From: Rhodococcus globerulus NBRC 14531
Lineage (GTDB): Bacteria; Actinomycetota; Actinomycetes; Mycobacteriales; Mycobacteriaceae
Length of the DNA stretch: 64,000 bases
Assembly: GCF_001894805.1 (NCBI RefSeq)
Contig: NZ_BCWX01000001.1
Location: forward strand, 1,054,001-1,118,000
Direction: 5' to 3'
Shown here: positions 34,357 to 44,719 of the stretch, piece by piece
Layout: the number at the start of each line of letters is the position of its first letter
How positions within the stretch are numbered: position 1 is the first letter of the stretch
Notes under the pieces: model-generated
The model's input: only the letters and a program-made list of their open reading frames with translations
Databases searched by the model: none
Told to the model about the DNA's origin: nothing
Position numbers and translations under genes: made by a program

Positions 34357-34760
34357 CTCGTTAATCCTGATCTCGGGCCGACTGATTCCCGCACATTTTC
34401 CACGTTGGCTTCCGGCCCGTCGATCACCAGGTCCTCGAGGCGGCATGTTTCCGCGATCAGGAGCTCGTAGAGGGAGCTGAAGAACTCAGGTGACAGGTTG
34501 TGCTGGCGGGCGAATTGACGCGCGCGTTCCTGCACGACATGGACGCGAGATGGCTGCATCATCGGAACGTGACTCGTCCGCTTCCACTCGCCGATCTGCA
34601 GGCATAACAGGAGTCGTTCACGCACGGTCTCGAGCAGGGCGGCGTCGATGGCGTCGAGTTGGCGCCGGAATTTCTCCAGGTCGTCGCCGGGATTACGGTC
34701 GTGGGTCTGCGGGATCTCCCCGTGCGCGTCGGTGCCGGTCGAGTGCTGGAAGTCTGCCAC
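34353..34760 (-). CDS. papB: AroQ-type chorismate mutase; probable 4-amino-4-deoxychorismate mutase
   Basis: 135 residues from a GTG start behind AGGAGG (34765-34770). An all-helical AroQ fold is expected: a disordered ~28-residue N-terminus, then LDAIDAALLETVRERL with the helix-1 Arg, IGEWKR, and a C-terminal ELLIAETCRLED helix. In the PapB role it would rearrange 4-amino-4-deoxychorismate to 4-amino-4-deoxyprephenate. It is the first gene of the four-gene operon and is coupled to papA by a 4-base overlap. The 230-bp gap upstream should hold the operon promoter; no clear motif was assigned. Confidence 0.84.
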   Translation of the reverse strand: MADFQHSTGTDAHGEIPQTHDRNPGDDLEKFRRQLDAIDAALLETVRERLLLCLQIGEWKRTSHVPMMQPSRVHVVQERARQFARQHNLSPEFFSSLYELLIAETCRLEDLVIDGPEANVENVRESVGPRSGLTR

Positions 34761-34990
34761 GGTGCCTCCTGCTGCTGCGCTGTCGGAGGCGACGCCTACC
34801 CGTGACCGACGCGTTCAGCTGGCGCCGGCCACCGGTACCCCGACCGATCATCGCCGTTCGGGAAGGTGTTCCACCAATCCGACGACTCGAAACCCTGGAC
34901 ATTCGTTCCTGAGAAGGCCACTTCTCGGTGTCGTGGACGACGTCGATGTTCGTGAATCGTCCTGTTGCCCAAATGTATTCGTACTAGTTG

Positions 34991-35479
34991 TTACTTCTTT
35001 GTCACCCAGGTGGTGATTTCGGCGCGGACGACTTCCTGGCCGGCGCGATCGACGATCGTGATCGGCACGACCAATTCGGTGCCGGTGGAGATAGCGCTGA
35101 AATCCGGCATGGGTGAAAGCTGTGCCACGGCGCGCAGGCCGGTCTCGGCCTTGGCCAGGTACTCGACGTTCATCGATTTCGGGATCCATCGGTGGGTGCC
35201 GGGGACGGTAGCTTCGCACAACATTCCCATCGCGACTTCGGCGAGGTTGCAGGCCGCTATCGCGTGGAAAGTGCCGAGATGGTTGTGTACGCCCCACCAC
35301 TTCGGGGCGCGCACCTCGCACAGGCCTGGTTCCAGGGTTGTGACGCGGGGGAGAATGGACGCGAAGTAGGGAACGCGAACCGACATGGCAAGTGAGAAAA
35401 CTGCCTGACCGAATGGGTTGTTCGGAAGCTTCTGCCAGGCGCGATAGGTGGGAGTCGTCGTACTCGAGGTCGAAGTCAT
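34991..35479 (-). CDS. DUF4442 hotdog-fold (thioesterase-like) protein
   Basis: 162 residues. The central stretch WWGVHNHLGTFHAIAACNLAE followed by PKSMNVEYLAKAETGL and the C-terminal VVRAEITTWVTKK fit the hotdog-fold DUF4442 family related to acyl-CoA thioesterases. The exact substrate is unknown. The ATG at 35479 sits 5 bp from a 9-bp palindrome, suggesting transcriptional control at the very start of the gene. It is on the same strand as the pap-type operon but 230 bp upstream of it, so joint transcription is possible, not shown. Confidence 0.8.
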   Translation of the reverse strand: MTSTSSTTTPTYRAWQKLPNNPFGQAVFSLAMSVRVPYFASILPRVTTLEPGLCEVRAPKWWGVHNHLGTFHAIAACNLAEVAMGMLCEATVPGTHRWIPKSMNVEYLAKAETGLRAVAQLSPMPDFSAISTGTELVVPITIVDRAGQEVVRAEITTWVTKK

Positions 35480-35484
35480 GACGC

Positions 35485-35506
35485 GATCTTACTTGGGAGT
35501 AAGATC
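35485..35506. promoter_or_regulatory. Operator-like palindrome upstream of the hotdog gene
   Basis: GATCTTACT (35485-35493) and AGTAAGATC (35498-35506) form a perfect 9-bp inverted repeat with a 4-base centre. It lies 5 bp upstream of the start codon of the DUF4442 gene. The TTACT-N4-AGTAA core resembles TetR-family operators. It is close enough to the start that a leaderless or very short-leader transcript would be repressed by binding here. Confidence 0.6.
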
Positions 35507-35981
35507 GTTGTCGCCCACATCACTATCGGAACGTGAGTGCCCGGAGTTGAGTAATTCGGACGCCTACGGCATACTAGTCGGGTTGCCTTGTCTGGGACTG
35601 GGTCGCTTGCGGCCAAGAGCAGTCAAGGGTGAAGACGTCACGAACAGCGTGTTGGGGTAACCCACCGATGATCGTGGCCAAGTAAGACGAGATGTAAAGC
35701 AAGACGGAAGCAGTACCTACTTTGTGTTCGACTTCGAACACGTCCGGTACACATCACGCGCCAGATGGTCGAAAGATCATCGGCGCAGGATGAGTGAGAG
35801 AGCGACACGCCCGACCGCGTGTACCGGAGAACAATGACAAACGAACAGCGGCAGCGGATCTGGATGCGTCCCGATCGCTTAAGTGTTCGTCGTGTCATCG
35901 TCCAGGCAAGGACTGTGCAGACGAGGTAGCTCGAGCCTGACCAGGTGGGCTACGAAACGCGGCAAGAAAAGGACACTAAGC
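35507..35981. other. rpsJ: Non-coding region upstream of rpsJ (S10 operon leader/promoter)
   Basis: About 475 bp without a convincing gene. It should contain the S10 operon promoter and a long leader. A perfect palindrome GTGTTCGA-CT-TCGAACAC lies at 35724-35741; its half-sites face the opposite way to an actinobacterial LexA box. No -10/-35 pair is clear enough to call. AAGGA precedes the GTG start of rpsJ. Confidence 0.5.
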
Positions 35982-36287
35982 GTGGCGGGACAAAAGATCC
36001 GCATCAGGCTCAAGGCCTACGACCACGAGGCGATCGACGCGTCAGCGCGCAAGATCGTCGAGACGGTAACCCGTACGGGTGCCCGCGTCGTTGGACCTGT
36101 GCCGTTGCCGACCGAGAAGAACGTATATTGCGTCATCCGCTCGCCGCACAAGTACAAGGACTCGCGCGAGCACTTCGAGATGCGTACTCACAAGCGGCTG
36201 ATCGACATTCTCGACCCGACGCCGAAGACGGTTGACGCGCTTATGCGCATCGACCTTCCGGCCAGTGTCGACGTGAACATTCAGTGA
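35982..36287 (+). CDS. rpsJ: 30S ribosomal protein S10
   Basis: 101 residues, beginning [19 protein letters not shown] with GTG 35982 behind an AAGGA. The family length and the [20 protein letters not shown] motif fit S10 exactly. The longer open frame to 35883 is untranslated leader. It is the first gene of the S10 ribosomal operon. S10 is part of the 30S head and also interacts with Nus factors in antitermination. Confidence 0.97.
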   Translation: MAGQKIRIRLKAYDHEAIDASARKIVETVTRTGARVVGPVPLPTEKNVYCVIRSPHKYKDSREHFEMRTHKRLIDILDPTPKTVDALMRIDLPASVDVNIQ

Positions 36288-36304
36288 CGGCGGAGACAAA
36301 AACA

Positions 36305-36961
36305 ATGACTGATACCAAGATCAAGGGAATCCTGGGCACCAAGCTCGGCATGACCCAGGTCTTCGACGAGAACAACCGGGTTGTCCCGGTCACCGTCGTC
36401 AAGGCTGGGCCGAACGTCGTAACCCAGATTCGTACCGAAGAGCGTGACGGCTACACGGCTGTTCAGCTCGCGTTCGGCGCAATCGACCCGCGCAAGGTGA
36501 ACAAGCCGGTTTCCGGTCAGTTCGCCAAGGCTGGTGTGACCCCGCGTCGCCACGTCGTCGAGTTCCGCGTTGCGGATGCCTCCGACTACGAGGTCGGCCA
36601 GGAACTCACCGCTGAGGTCTTCGAGGACGGCGCATTCGTCGACGTCACCGGAACCAGCAAGGGTAAGGGATTCGCCGGAACCATGAAGCGTCACGGCTTC
36701 AAGGGACAGGGTGCATCGCACGGTACCCAGGCCGTTCACCGTCGCCCCGGCTCCATCGGCGGCTGTGCAACTCCCGGCCGCGTGTTCAAGGGCATGCGCA
36801 TGTCCGGACGCATGGGTAGCGACCGCATCACGACGCAGAACCTCTCGGTCCACAAGGTGGATGCCGAGAACGGCCTGCTGCTGATCAAGGGTGCGATCCC
36901 CGGCCGCAAGGGCGGCCTCGTGATCGTCAAGAGTGCAGTGAAGGGTGGTGCACGAGCATGA
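36305..36961 (+). CDS. rplC: 50S ribosomal protein L3
   Basis: 218 residues from ATG 36305 ([18 protein letters not shown]), the start conserved among relatives; a GTG at 36284 would overlap rpsJ but adds an atypical tail. The conserved glycine-rich loop with [20 protein letters not shown] is present. L3 helps form the peptidyl-transferase region. It is followed by rplD with an ATGA overlap. Confidence 0.97.
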   Translation: MTDTKIKGILGTKLGMTQVFDENNRVVPVTVVKAGPNVVTQIRTEERDGYTAVQLAFGAIDPRKVNKPVSGQFAKAGVTPRRHVVEFRVADASDYEVGQELTAEVFEDGAFVDVTGTSKGKGFAGTMKRHGFKGQGASHGTQAVHRRPGSIGGCATPGRVFKGMRMSGRMGSDRITTQNLSVHKVDAENGLLLIKGAIPGRKGGLVIVKSAVKGGARA

Positions 36962-37638
36962 CCAGCACCGAGACCAAGTTGACCCTGGACGTCAAGGTCG
37001 CCGGCGGCAAGACCAACGGCACCGTCGATCTCCCCGCTGAGATCTTCGACGCTCCGGCCAACATCGCGCTTCTGCATCAGGTTGTCGTCGCGCAGCTCGC
37101 CGCTGCTCGTCAGGGAACCCACTCCACCAAGACCCGCGGTGAAGTCCGCGGCGGTGGAAAGAAGCCGTACCGCCAGAAGGGCACCGGCCGCGCACGCCAG
37201 GGCTCGACTCGCGCACCTCAGTTCGTCGGTGGCGGAACCGTTCACGGCCCGCAGCCGCGTGACTACAGCCAGCGCACCCCCAAGAAGATGAAGGCAGCCG
37301 CTCTCCGCGGAGCCCTCTCTGACCGCGCACGCAACGAGCGCATCCACGTCATCACCGAACTGGTTGCAGGGCAGACGCCTTCGACCAAGAACGCAATCGC
37401 GTTCCTCGGCGAGATCTCGGATCGCAAGAAGCTGCTGCTCGTCGTGGGTCGCCAGGATGTAGCCGCTTGGAAGAGCGTGCAGAACCTGGAAGGCGTGCAT
37501 CCCATTGCACCCGACCAGCTCAACACCTACGACGTGCTCAATGCGGATGACGTCGTGTTCAGCGTCGAGGCGCTCAACGCGTTCATCCACGGGCCCGCCG
37601 AGACCGCCCAGGAAGAGAACAAGGAGGAGGCCAAGTGA
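36958..37638 (+). CDS. rplD: 50S ribosomal protein L4
   Basis: 226 residues. The tunnel-lining loop [23 protein letters not shown] is intact and conserved. The start ATG overlaps the rplC stop by four bases, and its own stop overlaps the rplW GTG, so all three are translationally coupled. The C-terminal tail [12 protein letters not shown] is an acidic extension beyond the conserved core. Confidence 0.97.
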   Translation: MTSTETKLTLDVKVAGGKTNGTVDLPAEIFDAPANIALLHQVVVAQLAAARQGTHSTKTRGEVRGGGKKPYRQKGTGRARQGSTRAPQFVGGGTVHGPQPRDYSQRTPKKMKAAALRGALSDRARNERIHVITELVAGQTPSTKNAIAFLGEISDRKKLLLVVGRQDVAAWKSVQNLEGVHPIAPDQLNTYDVLNADDVVFSVEALNAFIHGPAETAQEENKEEAK

Positions 37639-37940
37639 CGACCATCGCTGACCCCCGCGACATCCTGCTGGCACCGGTCATCTCCGAGAAGTCCTACGGA
37701 CTTATCGAGGAAGGCACCTACACCTTCCTGGTGCACCCGGACTCGAACAAGACGCAGATCAAGATTGCCGTCGAGAAGGTCTTCGGTGTCACTGTGACCA
37801 GCGTCAACACCGCCAACCGTCAGGGCAAGCGTAAGCGGACGAAGTTCGGTTACGGAAAGCGCAAGAACACCAAGCGCGCTCTCGTGACTCTCGCCGCCGA
37901 CAGCAAGCCCATCGAGATCTTCGGAGGACCGGTCGCGTAA
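37635..37940 (+). CDS. rplW: 50S ribosomal protein L23
   Basis: 101 residues from a GTG overlapping rpl[21 protein letters not shown] and the central [12 protein letters not shown] loop are typical. L23 lies at the tunnel exit and docks trigger factor and SRP. Forty bases separate it from rplB. Confidence 0.97.
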   Translation: MTTIADPRDILLAPVISEKSYGLIEEGTYTFLVHPDSNKTQIKIAVEKVFGVTVTSVNTANRQGKRKRTKFGYGKRKNTKRALVTLAADSKPIEIFGGPVA

Positions 37941-37979
37941 GCGCCGGGACTTGACGAGACATAGAGGACGAGAAGACTC

Positions 37980-38816
37980 ATGGCAATCCGTAAGTACAAG
38001 CCGACAACACCGGGCCGTCGTGGCTCGAGCGTCTCGGACTTCGCCGAGATCACTCGGTCGACCCCCGAGAAGTCGCTGGTTCGCCCGCTGCACGGCCGTG
38101 GTGGCCGTAACGCACACGGTCGTATCACCACCCGTCACAAGGGCGGCGGGCACAAGCGCGCCTACCGACTGATCGATTTCCGTCGCAACGACAAGGACGG
38201 AATCCCGGCCAAGGTCGCTCACATCGAGTACGACCCCAACCGCACAGCAAACATCGCACTCCTGCATTACGCAGACGGTGAGAAGCGCTACATCATCGCC
38301 CCCAAGGGCCTGGTGCAGGGTTCACCGATCGAGTCCGGTGCAGGCGCCGACATCAAGCCGGGCAACAACCTGCCGCTGCGCAACATCCCGACAGGTACCA
38401 CCATCCACGGTGTGGAACTGCGTCCCGGCGGCGGAGCCAAGATGGCCCGTTCCGCAGGTGCCAGCATCCAGCTCCTCGGTAAGGAAGGCTCCTACGCCAC
38501 GCTGCGTATGCCGTCCGGTGAAATCCGTCGCGTCGACGTGCGCTGCCGCGCATCCGTCGGCGAGGTCGGCAACGCCGAGCAGTCGAACATCAACTGGGGC
38601 AAGGCCGGCCGTATGCGTTGGAAGGGCAAGCGCCCGACCGTTCGTGGTGTCGTGATGAACCCGGTCGACCACCCGCATGGTGGCGGCGAGGGCAAGACCT
38701 CCGGTGGTCGCCACCCGGTCAGCCCGTGGGGTAAGCCGGAAGGCCGTACCCGCAAGAACAAGGCAAGCGACAAGATGATTGTTCGTCGCCGCCGTACCGG
38801 CAAGAACAAGCGCTAG
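37980..38816 (+). CDS. rplB: 50S ribosomal protein L2
   Basis: 278 residues, the usual length. The conserved [20 protein letters not shown] and the functionally important histidine region [21 protein letters not shown] are intact. L2 is needed for subunit association and peptidyl transfer. It is followed by rpsS after 13 bases containing GGAGGG. Confidence 0.98.
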   Translation: MAIRKYKPTTPGRRGSSVSDFAEITRSTPEKSLVRPLHGRGGRNAHGRITTRHKGGGHKRAYRLIDFRRNDKDGIPAKVAHIEYDPNRTANIALLHYADGEKRYIIAPKGLVQGSPIESGAGADIKPGNNLPLRNIPTGTTIHGVELRPGGGAKMARSAGASIQLLGKEGSYATLRMPSGEIRRVDVRCRASVGEVGNAEQSNINWGKAGRMRWKGKRPTVRGVVMNPVDHPHGGGEGKTSGGRHPVSPWGKPEGRTRKNKASDKMIVRRRRTGKNKR

Positions 38817-38829
38817 GAGGGAGTGAAGG

Positions 38830-39107
38830 ATGCCACGCAGCCTTAAGAAGGGCCCGTTCGTCGATGACCACCTCCTCGCGAAGGTGGATGTACAGAACGA
38901 AAAGGGAACCAAGCAGGTCATCAAGACCTGGTCCCGTCGTTCGACCATCATCCCGGACTTCATCGGCCACACGTTTGCGGTTCACGACGGCCGTAAGCAT
39001 GTCCCCGTGTTCGTTTCCGACTCCATGGTCGGACACAAGCTCGGAGAGTTTGCACCGACCCGTACGTTCAAGGGTCACATCAAGGATGATCGGAAGGCGA
39101 AGAGGCG

Positions 39108-39111
<4 letters not shown>
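38830..39111 (+). CDS. rpsS: 30S ribosomal protein S19
   Basis: 93 residues, [16 protein letters not shown] through [22 protein letters not shown], exactly the S19 family pattern. It sits in the 30S head and contacts tRNA with S13. Its stop overlaps the rplV ATG (ATGA). Confidence 0.97.
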
Positions 39112-40318
<1,207 letters not shown>

Positions 40319-40321
40319 CGC

Positions 40322-40738
40322 ATGTTGATCCCTAGGCGGGTCAAGCACCGCAAGCAGCACCACCCGAGCCGTTCGGGTGCCGCCAAGGGCGGTACCCAGG
40401 TGACATTCGGTGACTACGGCATCCAGGCTCTCGAGCCTGCCTACATCACCAACCGGCAGATCGAGTCCGCTCGTATCGCCATGACTCGGCACATCAAGCG
40501 TGGCGGCAAGATCTGGATCAACATCTTCCCGGATCGCCCCCTCACGAAGAAGCCGGCCGAAACCCGAATGGGTTCCGGTAAGGGTTCGCCCGAGTGGTGG
40601 ATTGCCAACGTCAAGCCCGGACGCGTTCTGTTCGAGATGACATACCCCAACGAGGAGATCGCTCGTGAGGCCCTGCGCCGCGCGATGCACAAGCTCCCGT
40701 GCAAGTGCCGGATCGTGACCAGAGAGGAGCAGTTCTGA
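40322..40738 (+). CDS. rplP: 50S ribosomal protein L16
   Basis: 138 residues. [15 protein letters not shown], the [12 protein letters not shown] segment and [18 protein letters not shown] are diagnostic of L16, which organises the A-site tRNA region of 23S rRNA. It is three bases after rpsC, and its stop overlaps the rpmC start by one base. Confidence 0.97.
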   Translation: MLIPRRVKHRKQHHPSRSGAAKGGTQVTFGDYGIQALEPAYITNRQIESARIAMTRHIKRGGKIWINIFPDRPLTKKPAETRMGSGKGSPEWWIANVKPGRVLFEMTYPNEEIAREALRRAMHKLPCKCRIVTREEQF

Positions 40739-40974
40739 TGGCTACTGGAACCCCAGCAGCAGAGCTCCGCGAGCTCAGTGAAGACGAGCTGGTCACCCGG
40801 CTCCGCGAAGCGAAGGAAGAACTTTTCAACCTTCGTTTCCAGATGGCCACAGGCCAGATGGACAACAACCGACGACTGCGCACCGTTCGTCACGAGATCG
40901 CGCGCATCTACACCGTCCTGCGTGAGCGTGAGCTCGGACTCGCTGTGGGTCCGGATGCAGGTGACGCGGCATGA
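40738..40974 (+). CDS. rpmC: 50S ribosomal protein L29
   Basis: 78 residues from ATG 40738 ([18 protein letters not shown]); the longer frame only reads back into rplP. Two antiparallel helices with [31 protein letters not shown] split across them are typical. L29 lies at the tunnel exit beside L23. It overlaps rpsQ by four bases. Confidence 0.96.
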   Translation: MATGTPAAELRELSEDELVTRLREAKEELFNLRFQMATGQMDNNRRLRTVRHEIARIYTVLRERELGLAVGPDAGDAA

Positions 40975-41252
40975 GTGAGGAAAAAGCAGTGAGCACAGAA
41001 GAGCGCGCGAGCCGTAAGGTCCGTGTCGGATACGTAGTTTCCGACAAGATGGAAAAGACGATCGTGGTCGAGCTCGAAGACCGCGTCAAGCACAAGCTCT
41101 ACGGCAAGATCATCCGCCGTACGACCAAGGTGAAGGCGCATGACGAGAACGGCGTTGCCGGCGTCGGCGACCGCGTTCAGCTGATGGAAACCCGTCCGCT
41201 GTCCGCGACGAAGCACTGGCGTCTGGTCGAGGTCCTCGAAAAGGCCAAGTAA
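40971..41252 (+). CDS. rpsQ: 30S ribosomal protein S17
   Basis: 93 residues. [18 protein letters not shown] and [22 protein letters not shown] match the S17 OB fold that binds 16S rRNA early in assembly. It is the last gene of the S10 segment, followed by a strong hairpin and a new promoter. Confidence 0.97.
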   Translation: MSEEKAVSTEERASRKVRVGYVVSDKMEKTIVVELEDRVKHKLYGKIIRRTTKVKAHDENGVAGVGDRVQLMETRPLSATKHWRLVEVLEKAK

Positions 41253-41285
41253 GCCTGATCGTGATCTCGAGCTGATCGAGCACAA

Positions 41286-41330
41286 CCGAATGGCCCGCTT
41301 CCCGTTGGGGGAGTGGGCCATTCGGCTTTC
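41286..41330 (+). terminator. Hairpin terminator after rpsQ
   Basis: CCGAATGGCCC (41286-41296) pairs with GGGCCATTCGG (41315-41325) as an 11-bp perfect stem with additional inner pairing, followed by CTTTC. It divides the S10 segment from the rplN segment. Confidence 0.8.
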
Positions 41331-41366
41331 GGTCAGGAATGCAGATGGTGGGCAAGGTGCGCTGAT

Positions 41367-41395
41367 TTGGTAATCGGTGAACCCTTCCCTACAAT
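41367..41395 (+). promoter_or_regulatory. rplN: Promoter-like sequence upstream of rplN
   Basis: TTGGTA (41367-41372), 17 bp, TACAAT (41390-41395). The -10 lies inside a block (41385-41407) that is repeated with 21 of 23 bases upstream of rpsH. The transcript would have a leader of ~180 nt before the rplN GTG; with the preceding hairpin this accounts for the 327-bp non-coding gap 41253-41579. Confidence 0.65.
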
Positions 41396-41579
41396 AGAAC
41401 GGTTGCCTGTGGCAGAGGTGTGTCTTCACGTGCGCAGCTCGACCGGTGCTTGCAGTGATCGCCTTCATCGATGAACTTCGGTGGGGCAGCAGCTCAGACA
41501 CGACGCAGGTGGCAACAATGACCGCGCGCACCGGGTCGGTAATCCGTTGCGCACGAAATTCCAGGTCTAGGGAGATCAA

Positions 41580-41948
41580 GTGATTCAGCAGGAGTCGCGA
41601 GTTCGCGTCGCTGATAACACGGGTGCCAAGGAAATCCTTTGCATCCGCGTTCTCGGCGGTTCGTCACGTCGCTACGCCGGGATCGGTGACGTCATCGTCG
41701 CCACCGTCAAGGACGCAATCCCCGGTGGAAACATCAAGAAGGGTGAGGTCGTCAAGGCCGTCATCGTTCGCACGACCAAGGAGCGCCGTCGTCCGGACGG
41801 TTCCTACATCAAGTTCGACGAGAACGCAGCAGTGCTCATCAAGGCTGACAGCGATCCCCGTGGAACCCGCATCTTCGGACCCGTCGGCCGTGAGCTGCGC
41901 GAGAAGAAGTTCATGAAGATCGTTTCGCTCGCCCCGGAGGTGCTGTGA
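41580..41948 (+). CDS. rplN: 50S ribosomal protein L14
   Basis: 122 residues, the standard length, from GTG 41580 behind [26 protein letters not shown] and the [15 protein letters not shown] and FDENAAVLI segments are typical. L14 forms an intersubunit bridge and is the docking site of RsfS. Its stop overlaps the rplX ATG. Confidence 0.97.
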   Translation: MIQQESRVRVADNTGAKEILCIRVLGGSSRRYAGIGDVIVATVKDAIPGGNIKKGEVVKAVIVRTTKERRRPDGSYIKFDENAAVLIKADSDPRGTRIFGPVGRELREKKFMKIVSLAPEVL

Positions 41949-42265
41949 TGAAGGTGCACAAGGGTGACACCGTTCTGGTCATCGCCGGTAAGGACAAGGG
42001 CGCGAAGGGCAAGGTCATTCAGGCTTTCCCCGCGACCGACAAGGTCCTCGTCGAAGGCGTGAACCGAATCAAGAAGCACACCGCGGTTTCCGCGAACGAG
42101 CGCGGAGCATCCTCCGGCGGCATCGTCACGCAGGAAGCTCCGATCCACGTATCCAACGTTGCAGTCGTCGACTCGGACGGAAACCCCACTCGCGTGGGCT
42201 ACCGCACCGATGAAGAGACCGGCAAGCGCGTTCGGGTTTCCCGGAAGAACGGGAAGGACATCTGA
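41948..42265 (+). CDS. rplX: 50S ribosomal protein L24
   Basis: 105 residues from ATG 41948, which overlaps the rplN stop by one base; the GTG three bases earlier lies within rplN and is less likely. The KOW motif [19 protein letters not shown] is at the N-terminus. L24 initiates 50S assembly. It is followed after 1 base by rplE. Confidence 0.96.
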   Translation: MKVHKGDTVLVIAGKDKGAKGKVIQAFPATDKVLVEGVNRIKKHTAVSANERGASSGGIVTQEAPIHVSNVAVVDSDGNPTRVGYRTDEETGKRVRVSRKNGKDI

Positions 42266-42266
42266 C

Positions 42267-42833
42267 ATGACCTCCACCGAAAACAAGGTCCAGCCGCGCC
42301 TCAAGGCACGCTACCGCGCTGAGATCAAGGACGCGCTCAACAGCGAGTTCGACTACGCCAACGTCATGCAGATCCCCGGTGTTGTCAAGGTTGTCGTCAA
42401 CATGGGCGTCGGCGACGCTGCCCGTGACGCCAAGCTGATCAACGGCGCTGTCCACGACTTGTCTCTCATCACGGGCCAGAAGCCCGAGATCCGTAAGGCA
42501 CGTAAGTCCATCGCGCAGTTCAAGCTTCGCGAAGGCATGCCCATCGGCGCACGCGTCACCCTCCGTGGAGACCGTATGTGGGAGTTCCTGGACCGCCTCG
42601 TGTCTGTCGCGCTGCCCCGTATCCGCGACTTCCGCGGTCTCTCGGGCAACCAGTTCGACGGCAACGGCAACTACACGTTCGGCCTCAACGAGCAGTCGAT
42701 GTTCCATGAGATCGACGTGGACAAGATCGATCGCCCCCGCGGTATGGACATCACCGTCGTGACCACCGCAACCAACAACGAAGAAGGCCGTGCACTGCTC
42801 AAGCACCTCGGCTTCCCGTTCAAGGAGAACTGA
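42267..42833 (+). CDS. rplE: 50S ribosomal protein L5
   Basis: 188 residues from ATG 42267 ([16 protein letters not shown]); the longer frame reads back into rplX. The conserved segments [36 protein letters not shown] and [14 protein letters not shown] are clear. L5 binds 5S rRNA and contacts the 30S head. Confidence 0.97.
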   Translation: MTSTENKVQPRLKARYRAEIKDALNSEFDYANVMQIPGVVKVVVNMGVGDAARDAKLINGAVHDLSLITGQKPEIRKARKSIAQFKLREGMPIGARVTLRGDRMWEFLDRLVSVALPRIRDFRGLSGNQFDGNGNYTFGLNEQSMFHEIDVDKIDRPRGMDITVVTTATNNEEGRALLKHLGFPFKEN

Positions 42834-42837
42834 GCGC

Positions 42838-43023
42838 ATGGCTAAGAAGGCATTGGTCAACAAGGCCAACAAGAAGCCCAAGTTCGCGGTTCGCGCCTAC
42901 ACCCGCTGCCAGCGCTGCGGTCGCCCGCACGCTGTGTTCCGCAAGTTCGGCCTGTGCCGAATCTGCTTGCGCGAGATGGCACACGCCGGCGAGCTTCCCG
43001 GAGTTCGCAAGAGCTCCTGGTGA
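42838..43023 (+). CDS. rpsZ: 30S ribosomal protein S14, zinc-binding type Z
   Basis: 61 residues from ATG 42838. The two CxxC knuckles (CQRC and CRIC) show this is the short zinc form rather than the ~100-residue zinc-free form that actinobacteria make under zinc starvation. It is the last gene of the rplN segment and is followed by a strong hairpin. Confidence 0.96.
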   Translation: MAKKALVNKANKKPKFAVRAYTRCQRCGRPHAVFRKFGLCRICLREMAHAGELPGVRKSSW

Positions 43024-43059
43024 TCTGAGACCTTTTCGGTCTTGTCACTTCACGCTTGT

Positions 43060-43097
43060 GAATGGGCGTGGGTTCCTTCGGGAATCCACGTCCATTC
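43060..43097 (+). terminator. 17-bp hairpin with cUUCGg tetraloop after rpsZ
   Basis: The 17-base arm 43060-43076 pairs fully with 43081-43097, counting two G-U pairs, and closes on a C(TTCG)G tetraloop, the most stable RNA loop class. It lies 37 bases after the rpsZ stop and upstream of a promoter-like sequence, so it is probably a terminator or processing block within the ribosomal cluster. Confidence 0.8.
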
Positions 43098-43137
43098 GGC
43101 ATTTATCGGGTATTTCCCAGATGTGGGGACGCGCTGT

Positions 43138-43167
43138 TTGGACAGGACGGCCAAAGTTCCCTACACT
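43138..43167 (+). promoter_or_regulatory. rpsH: Promoter-like sequence upstream of rpsH
   Basis: TTGGAC (43138-43143), 18 bp, TACACT (43162-43167). The -10 is inside a 23-base block (43157-43179) nearly identical to the one upstream of rplN. The leader to rpsH would be ~150 nt. Together with the preceding hairpin it occupies the 302-bp gap 43024-43325. Confidence 0.65.
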
Positions 43168-43325
43168 AGAGCGGTTGCCGTGGCTGACGCATGCGTTCAG
43201 CTCGGTGCGGTAACTTACGCCGTCTGACATAAGTCGGACGGCCCAGCCGAATTGCTGGAGGCCCACGACCGGACTCGTCCGGTGTTGCATGGGAACCACA
43301 GCGAGAAAGGTGTCGAGGTCGACCT

Positions 43326-43724
43326 ATGACCATGACTGACCCCATCGCAGACTTCTTGACGCGTCTGCGCAACGCCAACACGGCGTACCACGATGAGGTG
43401 AAGCTTCCCCACTCGAAGATCAAGGCGAACATTGCCGAGATCCTCAAGCGCGAGGGCTACATCTCCGACTTCCGTACCGAAGACGCCGAGGTCGGCAAGA
43501 CCCTCGTCGTCGATCTGAAGTACGGCCCCAGCCGCGAGCGTAGCCTCGCCGGCGTGCGTCGCGTTTCCAAGCCCGGTCTCCGGGTTTACGCGAAGTCCAC
43601 CAACCTGCCCAAGGTCCTCGGAGGCCTCGGCGTGGCGATCATCTCCACGTCGTCCGGTCTGCTCACCGATCGCCAGGCGGCCAATCAAGGAGTAGGCGGG
43701 GAAGTCCTCGCCTACGTCTGGTAG
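43326..43724 (+). CDS. rpsH: 30S ribosomal protein S8
   Basis: 132 residues, [18 protein letters not shown] to [27 protein letters not shown], the classical S8 pattern including the RNA-binding C-terminus. S8 is the translational repressor of the spc operon in E. coli; the ~150-nt leader here is a plausible target, though no S8-site mimic was proven. Confidence 0.97.
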   Translation: MTMTDPIADFLTRLRNANTAYHDEVKLPHSKIKANIAEILKREGYISDFRTEDAEVGKTLVVDLKYGPSRERSLAGVRRVSKPGLRVYAKSTNLPKVLGGLGVAIISTSSGLLTDRQAANQGVGGEVLAYVW

Positions 43725-43739
43725 AGGGAGGCCACCACA

Positions 43740-44279
43740 ATGTCGCGTATTGGAAAGATTCCGGTCAACGTCCCCGCGGGCGTCGACGTTACGATCGCCG
43801 GCCAGGACGTCACGGTCAAGGGGCCCAAGGGCACCCTGGCACTGACCATCGCCGAGCCCATCGAGATCGCCAAGGCTGAGGACGGCTCCCTGAGCGTCAC
43901 TCGCCCCGACGACGAGCGTCGCAGCCGTGCGCTGCACGGTCTGTCGCGGACCTTGGTTGCGAACATCATCACCGGTGTCACCGAGGGTTACACCAAGAAG
44001 ATGGAAATCCACGGTGTCGGTTACCGCGTGGCGCTGAAGGGCAAGGACCTCGAGTTCGCGCTCGGCTTCAGCCACCCGGTCCCGATCGAGGCTCCCGAAG
44101 GCATCACCTTCGTCGTCGAGTCGCCCACCCGGTTCTCGGTGTCAGGCATCGACAAGCAGAAGGTCGGGCAGATCTCGGCCAACATCCGTCGTCTCCGTCG
44201 TCCGGACCCGTACAAGGGTAAGGGCGTGCGTTACGAGGGTGAGCAGATCCGCCGCAAGGTCGGAAAGACGGGTAAGTGA
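43740..44279 (+). CDS. rplF: 50S ribosomal protein L6
   Basis: 179 residues, [15 protein letters not shown] through the C-terminal [21 protein letters not shown], with two tandem L6 domains. L6 lies near the factor-binding site and is needed late in 50S assembly. It is 15 bases from rpsH and 1 base from rplR. Confidence 0.97.
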   Translation: MSRIGKIPVNVPAGVDVTIAGQDVTVKGPKGTLALTIAEPIEIAKAEDGSLSVTRPDDERRSRALHGLSRTLVANIITGVTEGYTKKMEIHGVGYRVALKGKDLEFALGFSHPVPIEAPEGITFVVESPTRFSVSGIDKQKVGQISANIRRLRRPDPYKGKGVRYEGEQIRRKVGKTGK

Positions 44280-44280
44280 T

Positions 44281-44688
44281 ATGAGCCAGACTGCAAACCA
44301 GAAAGCCAAGCGGATTCCGCTCGGCAAGGATGCGTCCACGAAGCGTCGTCTCTCGAAGACACGTCGTCACTTCCGTCTCCGCAAGAAGGTCTCCGGCACG
44401 CCCGAGCGTCCCCGCTTGGTCGTCAACCGGTCCTCACGCCACATCCACGTCCAGCTCGTGGACGACCTGGCAGGCCACACTCTGGCTGCTGCGTCGACCA
44501 TCGAAGCCGACGTGCGCGTGGCCGAAGGCGACAAGAAGGCTGCGAGCGCGAAGGTCGGTCAGCTGATCGCCGAGCGCGCAAAGGCTGCCGGCGTGGAAGC
44601 AGTGGTCTTCGACCACGGCGGACACGGCTACCACGGTCGCATCGCGGCCTTGGCAGACGCAGCTCGCGAAGGCGGGTTGAAGTTCTGA
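44281..44688 (+). CDS. rplR: 50S ribosomal protein L18
   Basis: 135 residues from ATG 44281 ([19 protein letters not shown]); the longer frame reads into rplF. The conserved [20 protein letters not shown] and [29 protein letters not shown] segments match L18, which binds 5S rRNA with L5. Confidence 0.97.
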   Translation: MSQTANQKAKRIPLGKDASTKRRLSKTRRHFRLRKKVSGTPERPRLVVNRSSRHIHVQLVDDLAGHTLAAASTIEADVRVAEGDKKAASAKVGQLIAERAKAAGVEAVVFDHGGHGYHGRIAALADAAREGGLKF

Positions 44689-44719
44689 TGACCAACATTT
44701 TCAACGGAAGGACAGCCTG

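Noticed and set aside
34991..35479. DUF4442 protein considered as an NRPS editing (type II) thioesterase
   Set aside because: Type II thioesterases of NRPS clusters are alpha/beta hydrolases with GxSxG. This is a hotdog-type sequence without that motif.
35724..35741. Palindrome GTGTTCGA-CT-TCGAACAC considered as an SOS/LexA box
   Set aside because: The actinobacterial LexA box is CGAAC-N4-GTTCG. Here the half-sites are in reverse order with a 2-base centre, so LexA control of rpsJ is not supported.
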